DNA from: Trichocoleus sp. FACHB-46
Lineage (GTDB): Bacteria > Cyanobacteriota > Cyanobacteriia > FACHB-46
DNA length: 64,000 bases
Assembly (NCBI RefSeq): GCF_014695385.1
Contig: NZ_JACJOD010000031.1
Span: 124,001-188,000 of the forward strand
Direction: 5' to 3'
The notes under the pieces are model-generated. The model did not search any database. It was not told where the DNA came from and worked only from the letters and a program-made list of their open reading frames with translations. Position numbers and translations under genes: made by a program. Below are positions 57,327 through 64,000 of the stretch, in pieces (position 1 is the stretch's first letter; every line of letters starts with the position of its first letter).

Positions 57327-57908
57327 TTAGCTGCGACTTGCCCAACCGAGGCTGCTCAGCACCGTCTCGGCTTCTCCTTTAGAACCCAAGACATCCGCGA
57401 CCCTCTCCTCTGCCTCTTTCACATACCTACTTTGTAGGTAACTCTCCTCATCCGTCAGATCATCACCCGCCCCAACGACTACATCCCCAATGATGGCGAA
57501 CGTCGTCACCATTGCCTCCAAGCTCCTGAATAACTCATTGGCATCCCAAGCTCCCCGTCCATGCAGCGCGTACAAAATCCTGCTAGAGGAGCGTGAGAAG
57601 ATGAAGGGATCGCCGCCCTGATAACCGACAACGAACCAATCATCCGACCAACCCTCGAACCGCTCCATTGTCTTGGGGTGGAAGCGGTACCCTGCCTGAA
57701 ACTCCCATAAATCAGCCAGAGAGGGAAGGAAGAAGGGGTTGCCGTAGGCATCAATGGTTACATCATCTGGACCTAGTTCAGCGTAGTAGCAAGCGACCTC
57801 AACGGGCAGAGAAAAATCTCCGCACCACTCCCCTTCCAGTTGCGGGACTAGCCGCTCCTGAGGGAAAGCGCGGGTGATAATTTCTTTCGCTAGGCTGTAT
57901 CCTGACAT
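57327..57908 (-). CDS. SMI1/KNR4-like (SUKH) protein
   Basis: The 193-residue protein has the SUKH order: LPVEVACYYAELGPDDVTI, then NPFFLPSLADLWEFQAGYR and WFVVGYQGGDPFIF. SUKH-fold proteins are often immunity proteins against polymorphic toxins, but many are not. No toxin gene is adjacent, so it may be an orphan immunity protein. The final 40 residues form an acidic helix. Confidence 0.75.
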   Translation of the reverse strand: MSGYSLAKEIITRAFPQERLVPQLEGEWCGDFSLPVEVACYYAELGPDDVTIDAYGNPFFLPSLADLWEFQAGYRFHPKTMERFEGWSDDWFVVGYQGGDPFIFSRSSSRILYALHGRGAWDANELFRSLEAMVTTFAIIGDVVVGAGDDLTDEESYLQSRYVKEAEERVADVLGSKGEAETVLSSLGWASRS

Positions 57909-58118
57909 CCCTAATAGAAGCTGCTAACTATTTGATGGATATTTGTGGAACAATTTCTCCAAAACAATGTTAGGCGATCGTTTCAGAATCCATCTTAGCA
58001 AAAGGGATGGCTAAGCCAGTACCAAGACAATGTGAACAAGCTTCCGAAAAATCTGCTTGGCTTTTGTAGAGATTTATATTTGCAGCCGAGTAGATACTTT
58101 GTAAGGAGTCATGTTGAG

Positions 58119-58745
58119 ATGCACTCGCTCTATCTGAAAAGACTGATGCTTTTAACTAGCATTTTTTTGCTTACGCTGTCCAGTTGCACCAAACAGCCTA
58201 GGGAAACCTTGCTAACGCCGTCAGTTGAAGCAAGCGCGACACCTCTTAGTCGTGTAGAACAGCCCAGTAGTGTAGAACAGCGATCGCCTGCCTCAACCGG
58301 AAATCTACTCTCTCCAGGACAAGTGGCAAAATTAACAAAATTACCGATTCCAATCGTCGCTCCGACCTATGTTCCAAAAGGCTTTCGACTTATCAGCGCT
58401 GATGGGGCTAGCGTGAAGTATGCCAATGGAGGTGATGATACAGGATATTCGATCGCCTACGAAGGAGAAGATGGCACTTGTTTTGCGATCGCTTCCTCAA
58501 AAGATAGCCCCCGCAAATTGAAGCAGATTGGGGAAGTGGAATCTGTGGTTGGCGCTGTGAAAATGTATGAGGAAACCTATGAAGGAAGAAGTTCTATACA
58601 AAGTTTCATTCCTGTCAAAGGCAATCCCGTGATGATTTCCCCAGTTTGGCAGTTGAATTCAGCAACGGGTAGCCATGAGTTCTGCAAAGCCCTCAATCGC
58701 GCTGAATATGAACACATTCTCAAATCGATGGAGTTGGTGAAGTAA
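58119..58745 (+). CDS. Lipoprotein of unknown function
   Basis: The protein of about 208 residues has a lipoprotein signal (LMLLTSIFLLTLSSC, lipobox LSSC), a Ser/Thr/Pro-rich linker with a twice-repeated SSVEQ-like unit, and a globular domain of 140 residues (VPKGFRLISADGASVKYANG). I chose the ATG at 58119, ten bases after AAGGAG (58103-58108); an in-frame GTG at 58032 gives a longer frame. Function unknown. Confidence 0.75.
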   Translation: MHSLYLKRLMLLTSIFLLTLSSCTKQPRETLLTPSVEASATPLSRVEQPSSVEQRSPASTGNLLSPGQVAKLTKLPIPIVAPTYVPKGFRLISADGASVKYANGGDDTGYSIAYEGEDGTCFAIASSKDSPRKLKQIGEVESVVGAVKMYEETYEGRSSIQSFIPVKGNPVMISPVWQLNSATGSHEFCKALNRAEYEHILKSMELVK

Positions 58746-58848
58746 ATATCGCGGTAGTTCTTAAAACCATCAATAATAGACAGCGATCGCCTCAAACCCA
58801 TCTCATCGATCAAAATAGGCTACGACATTTGCTGCTGTGATAAATCCG

Positions 58849-59058
58849 TTAGTGGTAATAGTCAATTTCGTTAATGAATTCACAGTATTCGGTGGGAACG
58901 GTTCTCACTCGTGGTCTGCCAAGAACCGTATCAGAAACTTGCCCATACCAAATAGCGTAATGGTCTTCCGGAATGTTTTCATCATCTGGAAGCCCCACGA
59001 TAATCCCAACGGAGCCACCTACATTGACGAATTTTCCGAGCACATCCTTCTCGTTCAT
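58849..59058 (-). CDS. Small soluble protein of unknown function
   Basis: The 69-residue acidic protein MNEKDVLGKFVNVGGSVGII has two Tyr/Trp-containing strands (HYAIWYGQVSD, EFINEIDYYH). The composition is that of a compact beta protein. No family recognised. It lies among accessory-type genes, so an immunity or adaptor role is possible but unproven. Confidence 0.55.
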   Translation of the reverse strand: MNEKDVLGKFVNVGGSVGIIVGLPDDENIPEDHYAIWYGQVSDTVLGRPRVRTVPTEYCEFINEIDYYH

Positions 59059-59160
59059 AGATAACGCCTAACAGTGAAAACTAACAACGGCAAGTAACCT
59101 TTGCGACCTAAACCAAGAAGCAATGTTTTGATTCTAATCCGCAGTGACTTATCATTCAGC

Positions 59161-59913
59161 TTAAGCAGAAGTTTTCCCAAGAAGAAAGCGTGGTAGATCT
59201 TCTTCAGAAAGCCATTTTCGGCATATGTTCAGTGTGTTTAGCCATTCGTCTACAAACAAGTTTTCCTTGTGCGAATGTTCGTTACGATATCCCACACTGA
59301 GATTAACGCCAGTAATCTCTCGGCACAACGTGACAATATCAGTATAGGCAAAGCGATCGGGCTCTGTATACCCGGTCATACGCTGCACATAGTCCCGAAA
59401 TTTATCTGTGCCAACCGAGTAACATTTAAAGTCTGAGCCATGCCGACGATCCAGTTGGATCATAAATTGGTGTTGAGTATTAATCTCGTCTGCAATATCA
59501 GAATTTTTTGGATCACTCATCAACCAACTACTTCCTAAACCTCCTGCTTCCTCGCCATCAGTTATTAATAGTGAATGACCTAAGTCTTTAAGCAACCACA
59601 ATATTGCACATCCTGCTCTGTCATCAGCTCCAATCCCATAGACTGAGCTTGAAGATTGAAAAACACCGTTGGAGAAAATCAGCTCATGTTTTGCATTTTC
59701 AGGTATTTCAATAGAATTATCCCAAACTGTATCAGCATGAGCCACCAGCAAAACTTTATCCTTTCGCTGTCCTCGGATGTAAAGAAATCGCTCTGGCCGC
59801 TCACCTCGAAAAACGATCTCCTTATCGGGAATACTTAGAAAGTATTGAAAAATAGGTTCTGAATTTTCTAATGGAACTTCTAGAAACTTTTTAAGAATTT
59901 CAATATCGTTCAT
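59161..59913 (-). CDS. M20/M28-like zinc metallopeptidase
   Basis: The 250-residue enzyme has ligands typical of co-catalytic zinc aminopeptidases: HAD in LLVAHADTVWD, Asp in GIGADDRAGCA, the general-base Glu pair in TDGEEAGGLGSSW, Asp in QLDRRHGSDF and His in NEHSHKENLFVDEW. It is shorter than most M20 enzymes and has no dimerisation domain, which fits M28/M42. It is cytosolic. Natural substrate unknown; it lies near an ATP-grasp gene, so it might process a peptide product, a guess. Confidence 0.85.
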   Translation of the reverse strand: MNDIEILKKFLEVPLENSEPIFQYFLSIPDKEIVFRGERPERFLYIRGQRKDKVLLVAHADTVWDNSIEIPENAKHELIFSNGVFQSSSSVYGIGADDRAGCAILWLLKDLGHSLLITDGEEAGGLGSSWLMSDPKNSDIADEINTQHQFMIQLDRRHGSDFKCYSVGTDKFRDYVQRMTGYTEPDRFAYTDIVTLCREITGVNLSVGYRNEHSHKENLFVDEWLNTLNICRKWLSEEDLPRFLLGKTSA

Positions 59914-60033
59914 TCTTGAAAGTTAGAAACTTTTGCAGAGTTTGCATTCCTAATATAACCGCAATTTGCAGTAGAGCCGACACAGCGCATCTTCCATGCT
60001 AATCTCGACTTTAGTTGTCTAGTGCGATCGCTG

Positions 60034-60294
60034 ATGGGTAGCCAATCTAAAGCTAAAACCATTTTTATCCTTGCCTCTATGGTGGGCTGGCTCATTGTGG
60101 GTGCAGCACTGATATATCTTTTTCCCGTAATTGCAGATCTAGTTGTCTCCTCGGAGCGCACCCATCTTTGGATGAAAACTCTCAGCCGTGGTGATTACAA
60201 CCCTATGTTGGCGGAACTTGGAGGAGGGGCTGCTCTCATTATTACCGTAGCGGCGAATATTATCTGGTATCAGCGGTTTGAAGGAAAGCTGTAG
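60034..60294 (+). CDS. Small two-span membrane protein
   Basis: The protein of about 86 residues has two hydrophobic helices (IFILASMVGWLIVGAALIYL and GGGAALIITVAANIIWY) joined by a polar loop. I chose the ATG at 60034; a GTG 12 bases upstream is possible. No family recognised. The next frame starts five bases after its stop and is the MATE remnant. Confidence 0.65.
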   Translation: MGSQSKAKTIFILASMVGWLIVGAALIYLFPVIADLVVSSERTHLWMKTLSRGDYNPMLAELGGGAALIITVAANIIWYQRFEGKL

Positions 60295-60299
60295 GGTGT

Positions 60300-60410
60300 A
60301 TGTCTGCCAATTCGCCATCTCCCCATTTTTCGTGTCGCTTCTATTGGTTGGCGATCGCCAATCTCCCTTCTAATTTGATGGAGCTATTGCAAGCTCTTGG
60401 GCTAGGCGAT
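60300..60410 (+). pseudogene. 5' remnant of a MATE transporter gene
   Basis: The first 33 codons align without gaps to the start of the MATE gene at 61364: both begin ATGTCT, and 60346-60381 matches 61410-61445 at 33 of 36 bases. The encoded residues are MSANSPSPHF... against MSTNLSTTDF.... The similarity fades after about 60400. It is a decayed or duplicated 5' end, not a functional gene. Confidence 0.8.
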
Positions 60411-60469
60411 CGCTTATGTTTTCGTGTGAGGGCGATCGCGGCATGTAATAGTGCAGCAATCGATCAAGT

Positions 60470-61240
60470 TCATCCAAAACTTTTCTCCAAAGCACCCACA
60501 AGACAATCTACGTCTGCTTCGTAGAATCCTGACGAAGTTAAACAATTTATCTCAATGATCTTTGGTCCGTTTGGTGTTGTGGCTATATCTATCACGAATG
60601 CCCTGTCAGGTTGCCACACTTGCGCGGCAGACTCAGCAAAAGCCCTTGCCTCTTCATCGCAATCTTGAGAATAACGTAGATGGTCTCCAGCTTTGTAAAG
60701 CGAACCTGTGATCACTTGCCCGTCAATTACAAAGAACCTGTATTCTTCATAGATCAGTTTTGGTGTTGCTGACAAAACGAGAGTTTCAGGTGTCAACGTA
60801 GCATAGCCATCGGAAATACCGAATATTTGTTCTTGCCAAGCTTGCAACTTATCAGGCTCAATAATGAAACCCGCAAAAGTTTTGTGGTCAGAGCAAGGTC
60901 GCACAAAAATAGGTTCTTTAGGGTCAAGTTTACCGAATTCTTCGATAGTGCCATCCTCATTCAGAAGCAGCCCTTTATACGCTTCCTTCCATACAGAAAA
61001 GTCAAAGTTATCATTAAGGAACGCACCGGGCTTCCAGCCTCGCTCCATAGCAATTTTCGAGAGCGCCGTTGAGCCGGAAACGATGACAGCGTCCTCAGTG
61101 ATATGCGGTTCTGATACAAAGTCATGGGAAAATGGAATTATCTTGATGATCTCAAAAGGTAGCGATCTTAAATTAATCGCCTGAAGCAACCTTTCAAAAC
61201 CAATCTCATTCTTTAAGTTTTCCTGAATAACCCAAAACAT
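60470..61240 (-). CDS. ATP-grasp protein, R2K/DUF4343-like
   Basis: The 256-residue protein has the ATP-grasp C-terminal core: FVRPCSDHKTFAGFI, YEEYRFFVIDGQVITGSLY and FVIDIATTPNGPKIIEINCL, where Asp, Glu and Asn bind Mg-ATP. The grouping resembles R2K-type ATP-grasp proteins (DUF4343) known from phage and accessory loci that join amino acids or peptides; that assignment is from recall. It lies between the two MATE-gene 5' ends in opposite orientation. Confidence 0.8.
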   Translation of the reverse strand: MFWVIQENLKNEIGFERLLQAINLRSLPFEIIKIIPFSHDFVSEPHITEDAVIVSGSTALSKIAMERGWKPGAFLNDNFDFSVWKEAYKGLLLNEDGTIEEFGKLDPKEPIFVRPCSDHKTFAGFIIEPDKLQAWQEQIFGISDGYATLTPETLVLSATPKLIYEEYRFFVIDGQVITGSLYKAGDHLRYSQDCDEEARAFAESAAQVWQPDRAFVIDIATTPNGPKIIEINCLTSSGFYEADVDCLVGALEKSFG

Positions 61241-61363
61241 TCGGTCTCATCCTTAATGAAATTATTTAAATTCTGTAGATGTTTGCCTAACTATTAATTA
61301 GGTATAGTTTTCCTCTCTGAATCTATCCTTTAAAAATTGGGTTCTACCGAGTAGCTTCCATTG

Positions 61364-62704
61364 ATGTCTACCAATCTATCAACTACTGATTTTCTACGTC
61401 GTTTTTCTCGGTTGGCGATCGTCAATATCCTTTCTAATTTGATGGTGCCATTGGCAGGATTAATAGATGTCGCCTTTTTGGGTCATTTAGCCGAGATTCA
61501 ACATTTGGCAGGAGTGGCATTGGCGACAGTATTGTTCAACTATCTCTATTGGACCTTTGGCTTTCTCCGCATGGGCACCACTGGGATGACTGCTCAAGCC
61601 ATTGGACGGGGCGATCGCGATTCAGCCCTCCTAGTGGGTTTGCGGCATGGATTAGTAGCTTTAGGGATAGGGCTAGTAATTCTCCTTTTACAGTTGCCAT
61701 TGAGAGCCATTGGATTTACTCTGCTCAGTGCCACAGCAGAGGTCAAACTCGCGGGCCAAGCTTATTACAACGCCTTAATTTGGGGCGCTCCAGCCACACT
61801 GATTAACTTTGTGCTCATCGGTTGGTTTTTAGGGCGAGAGCAGAGTGGCAAGGTTCTGTTACTCTCTGCCATTAGCAACCTGACGAATTCCTTCATGGAT
61901 TATTTCTTTGTGGTGCGTTGGGGCTGGGAAAGTGCAGGAGCAGGATATTCTACCGCCTTAAGCCAATATCTCATGTTATTCACTGGCATGTGGCTTGTAT
62001 GTCGAGAGTTCCGTTGGTCGCAGATACAGGCGATCGCCCCTAAAATTTGGGAACCTATCGCCCTTAAAGCAGCCTTCACCCTGAATCGTGAAATTCTCAT
62101 CCGCACCTTTGTACTGATTTCTACCTTCGCTGTTTTTACCAATCTCAGTTCTACCTTTGGCACCAACGTTTTGGCAACCAATACGGTCCTGCTGCAAGTG
62201 GTAACGCTGGCGGCTTACTTTATTGATGGTCTCGCCTTTGCCACCGAGAGCTTGGCAGGAATCTTTCGGGGTCAAGGCACCAACGAGCAATTACGGTTGT
62301 TGCTGTGCATCTCTGGTGGAACCAGTTTCGTGTTTGGGTTAGGATTTGCGATCGCCTTTATCCTCAATCCCAATCTCTTTTTTGGACTACTCACCAACCA
62401 CAGAGATGTTCTAGAGCGCATCAATCAATATGTGGTGTGGCTGTTACCTGTCCTAGCTTTTGGCTCGATTGCTTATATGCTGGATGGCTATTTTATTGGC
62501 TTAACGGAAGGGAAAATACTGCGGCAGTCAGTCGTCGTAGCGACTCTAGTTGGGTTTGCACCTGTGGCGATCGCGGCTTGGTACTTGCAGAACAGTCATT
62601 TGTTGTGGCTAGCTTTGGCTTTGTTTATGGTCGTGCGGGCAGTGACATTGGGTCAGCAAGTTCCTGCGTCTCTGCGCTCAGTTGAGAAATTGAAAGGCTG
62701 CTGA
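61364..62704 (+). CDS. MATE family efflux transporter, DinF type
   Basis: The 446-residue protein has 12 hydrophobic helices and MATE/DinF stretches NLMVPLAGLIDVAFLGHL, LRMGTTGMTAQAIGRGDRD and YFIDGLAFATESLAGIFRGQ. It exports cationic or other drugs by Na+ or H+ antiport. I chose the ATG at 61364, three bases after a TTG. A remnant of the same 5' end lies 1,064 bases upstream. Confidence 0.92.
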   Translation: MSTNLSTTDFLRRFSRLAIVNILSNLMVPLAGLIDVAFLGHLAEIQHLAGVALATVLFNYLYWTFGFLRMGTTGMTAQAIGRGDRDSALLVGLRHGLVALGIGLVILLLQLPLRAIGFTLLSATAEVKLAGQAYYNALIWGAPATLINFVLIGWFLGREQSGKVLLLSAISNLTNSFMDYFFVVRWGWESAGAGYSTALSQYLMLFTGMWLVCREFRWSQIQAIAPKIWEPIALKAAFTLNREILIRTFVLISTFAVFTNLSSTFGTNVLATNTVLLQVVTLAAYFIDGLAFATESLAGIFRGQGTNEQLRLLLCISGGTSFVFGLGFAIAFILNPNLFFGLLTNHRDVLERINQYVVWLLPVLAFGSIAYMLDGYFIGLTEGKILRQSVVVATLVGFAPVAIAAWYLQNSHLLWLALALFMVVRAVTLGQQVPASLRSVEKLKGC

Positions 62705-62778
62705 TTGTTCGGCAGGTTGGATTGAACTTTGCGAAACCCAACCCACCGAAAGCGATCGCCAATACACCAATATAAAAT

Positions 62779-63114
62779 TTATCTGGATAAACTTCCTATA
62801 CTCAAAGGCACCATCTCTCCTTTGGTGGTAAAGCCTAATAACATTGCTTCTTGCGGTCGAATTACCTTGCCTGTCAGAGCGCAGCGTTCTTCCTGTTGAG
62901 CTGTGGCATCGACGCTGGCCCGAATATCTGAGAGTGCAATTTGGGGCTGAGAGTTACCAGATTTCTGCTGGACAAAATCCCACAAAATATCCCGAATCAA
63001 TGCCTGATAGCCTTGATTGCCTGACAATTCTTTCAGGTGCTCTTTTAGCTCCCGTTCCAAACGAATGCTGGTAACTTCCATTTCGGTGGTGGGGGTGCGA
63101 GTAATCGTATGCAT
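62779..63114 (-). CDS. Ribbon-helix-helix regulator
   Basis: The protein of about 111 residues has a ribbon-helix-helix core (EVTSIRLERELKEHLKELSG, then NQGYQALIRDILWDFVQQ). Its C-terminal part contains CALTGKVIRPQEA with one Cys. I chose the ATG at 63114 because GGAGG lies nine bases upstream (63124-63128). It likely represses its own promoter through the boxes at 63145-63164. Confidence 0.85.
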   Translation of the reverse strand: MHTITRTPTTEMEVTSIRLERELKEHLKELSGNQGYQALIRDILWDFVQQKSGNSQPQIALSDIRASVDATAQQEERCALTGKVIRPQEAMLLGFTTKGEMVPLSIGSLSR

Positions 63115-63144
63115 GATTTTTTTCCTCCAAGATCTGGACATGCT

Positions 63145-63175
63145 TGTAATACAAGTGTAGTATGTAAACAGTCAA
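63145..63175 (-). promoter_or_regulatory. RHH gene promoter with paired boxes
   Basis: On the minus strand TTGACT (63170-63175), 18 bases, TATTAC (63146-63151). Overlapping it are TGTAATACA (63145-63153) and the degenerate TGTAGTATG (63156-63164) 11 bases apart, near-copies of the boxes at 43925-43955 and 46196-46215. Confidence 0.55.
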
Positions 63176-63254
63176 ATGCAAATTTATCGGTTGAGCGAGT
63201 CTTCAGTGAGTCTTTTACCCACCACCCACAATCCACGGCATACGGCCAATTGCA

Positions 63255-63521
63255 TCAGCAGTTGGAACCCGAGCAACATGCCCGTGGAATTTTTGTTTGC
63301 GGCAGGCTATGGCCTATCGATAACAGAAACGGGGGTAGGCAAAGGATTGGCAGGATCGCAACGAGCATTTGATGGCATTAATGATCAGCTTGGCCTCCAA
63401 AACGAGGTAGAGCTACGAAGCGGGAGGTACAGGTGAGAGATGCTGTACCCATACAAAACTAGAAAACCCACCAGTAGTGTTTTCCAGCCCCCGCTTCTAC
63501 CCAGCAGAAGTGGGGGTTTTT
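63255..63521 (+). ncRNA. Candidate structured RNA upstream of an HNH gene
   Basis: The segment has AGGC-TATG-GCCT (63304-63315), then a seven-base hairpin GGTACAG...CTGTACC (63426-63449) and finally an 11-base terminator hairpin. A compact RNA before an HNH endonuclease gene recalls HEARO/omega-RNA arrangements, but the visible protein lacks the RuvC part of IscB. The boundaries and the class are inferred, not established. Confidence 0.4.
63488..63521 (+). terminator. Strong terminator just before the HNH gene
   Basis: Eleven-base arms CCCCCGCTTCT and AGAAGTGGGGG (one GT pair) with a seven-base loop, then TTTTT (63517-63521). It lies 25 bases upstream of the HNH start and would end a leader transcript. 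Confidence 0.85.
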
Positions 63522-63545
63522 AGTATGAGGAGTCAAACCGTGAGG

Positions 63546-64000
63546 ATGACAACGAGTGTTTTAGATCAATCGGTGGTGGTGTTCTCCAAGAACTACCTCC
63601 CCCTCAGCCGCATCAATATCAAGCGGGCAATTTCCCTCTTGGTCATCGGCAAAGCAGAACCGATGCTCTTAGAAGATACAGCAGAAGATACGGCAGGTTG
63701 GCAAGTTCGTTCTCCCAACGCGATCTTTTATGTACCTAATCACATTCGCCTCACGGTTGCCAGTACAGAACGGCTCTGGAAAATTCCTGCTGTGAGTCGC
63801 AGAGAGATATTGCGGCGAGACCACCACACCTGCCAGTACTGCGGCAGCACAAAGCGTCTGACGATCGACCACATTCTTCCCCGATCAAAAGGCGGAAAAC
63901 ACACTTGGGACAACGTAGTTATAGCCTGCGAACGGTGTAATCAGCACAAAGGAGACCGCACTCCCCATGAAGCAGGCATGACCCTCCGAACTAAACCCAA
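63546..64000 (+). CDS. HNH endonuclease, 3' end outside window
   Basis: The frame is open from an ATG at 63546 to the edge (151 codons). It begins MTTSVLDQSVVVFSKNYLPL and shows the HNH module: zinc pairs CQYCG and CERC, with DHILPRSKGGKHTWDNVV and NQHKG. The protein belongs to a short HNH family found in many cyanobacteria; it has no visible RuvC domain, so it is not IscB. An in-frame GTG lies six bases upstream. Endonuclease function is predicted from the motif. It follows a terminator hairpin, so it has its own or an antitermination-dependent promoter. Confidence 0.88.
   Translation, partial: MTTSVLDQSVVVFSKNYLPLSRINIKRAISLLVIGKAEPMLLEDTAEDTAGWQVRSPNAIFYVPNHIRLTVASTERLWKIPAVSRREILRRDHHTCQYCGSTKRLTIDHILPRSKGGKHTWDNVVIACERCNQHKGDRTPHEAGMTLRTKP

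Larger units (their letters stand above)
63115..63545. other. Noncoding stretch between the RHH gene and the HNH gene
   Basis: It contains the RHH promoter and boxes at its left, and from about 63255 a hairpin-rich plus-strand segment ending in a strong terminator. The plus-strand frame at 63176-63436 reads through it but resembles no protein, so I treat the segment as RNA. Confidence 0.5.

Noticed and set aside
60300..60524. 74-residue plus-strand ORF beside the ATP-grasp gene
   Set aside because: Its start is a copy of the MATE 5' end and its end overlaps the ATP-grasp gene; treated as a remnant.
63176..63436. 86-residue plus-strand ORF between the RHH and HNH genes
   Set aside because: No recognisable protein features, it runs through hairpins, and two other frames are also open there. 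Better explained as RNA or spacer.

Overview
The window is chromosomal DNA of a cyanobacterium, probably a filamentous one. The palindrome GCGATCGC (HIP1) recurs on almost every line. The genes include ndhD, CP12, an SLH-domain iron-type porin, H-NOX with its HNOBA kinase, and HpsA, a protein of hormogonium polysaccharide secretion. No rRNA, complete tRNA, CRISPR array or intact insertion sequence was seen. The genus cannot be fixed from the sequence alone.

Layout. 0-12.9 kb, mostly minus strand: HpsA (cut by the left edge), rpmB, htpG, two tandem family-2 glycosyltransferases, clpB, an SLH/OprB porin and gloA. 13-26.3 kb: eno, a very large PAS/GAF/GGDEF/EAL protein, pheS, surE, a metallo-beta-lactamase-fold hydrolase, ribF, a MoxR ATPase and a response-regulator/PAS/histidine-kinase protein. 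26.3-29.5 kb: a divergent region centred on a sequence that matches the cyanobacterial LexA box, followed by four co-oriented genes for uncharacterised envelope proteins, ending in a strong hairpin. 29.7-41.2 kb: typA, a DUF3386-type secreted protein, an MsmX/UgpC-type ABC ATPase, several small cyanobacterial proteins, cp12, a lipoprotein-like sugar dehydrogenase, a retropepsin-like protease and a GIY-YIG protein.

41.3-48.6 kb is the most unusual part. On the minus strand, in order of reading, are a DIP1984-type coiled-coil protein, a palindromic repeat, a tRNA-like sequence that lacks a pairable acceptor stem, an AAA ATPase, and the tRNA 2'-phosphotransferase KptA, whose start codon overlaps the ATPase stop. 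Upstream lie an ABC-F ATPase, a small protein of a family often labelled ADP-ribosylation/crystallin J1, a GDSL-like lipoprotein, an NTF2-like protein and an alpha/beta hydrolase. Tandem 9-bp boxes (TRTANTAYA, one helical turn apart) precede the DIP1984 gene and the J1-type gene. A degenerate pair precedes a ribbon-helix-helix gene at 63 kb, so a small regulon is possible.

48.7-57 kb: a porin remnant, a Cache-HAMP histidine kinase, a PspC-domain protein, a glutathione transferase-like protein, ndhD and the H-NOX/HNOBA kinase pair. 57-64 kb is accessory in character: a SUKH-like protein, small unknown proteins, a zinc peptidase, an ATP-grasp gene lying between a decayed 5' copy and the intact copy of a MATE transporter gene, a ribbon-helix-helix protein, and a hairpin-rich noncoding stretch just before an HNH endonuclease gene cut by the right edge.
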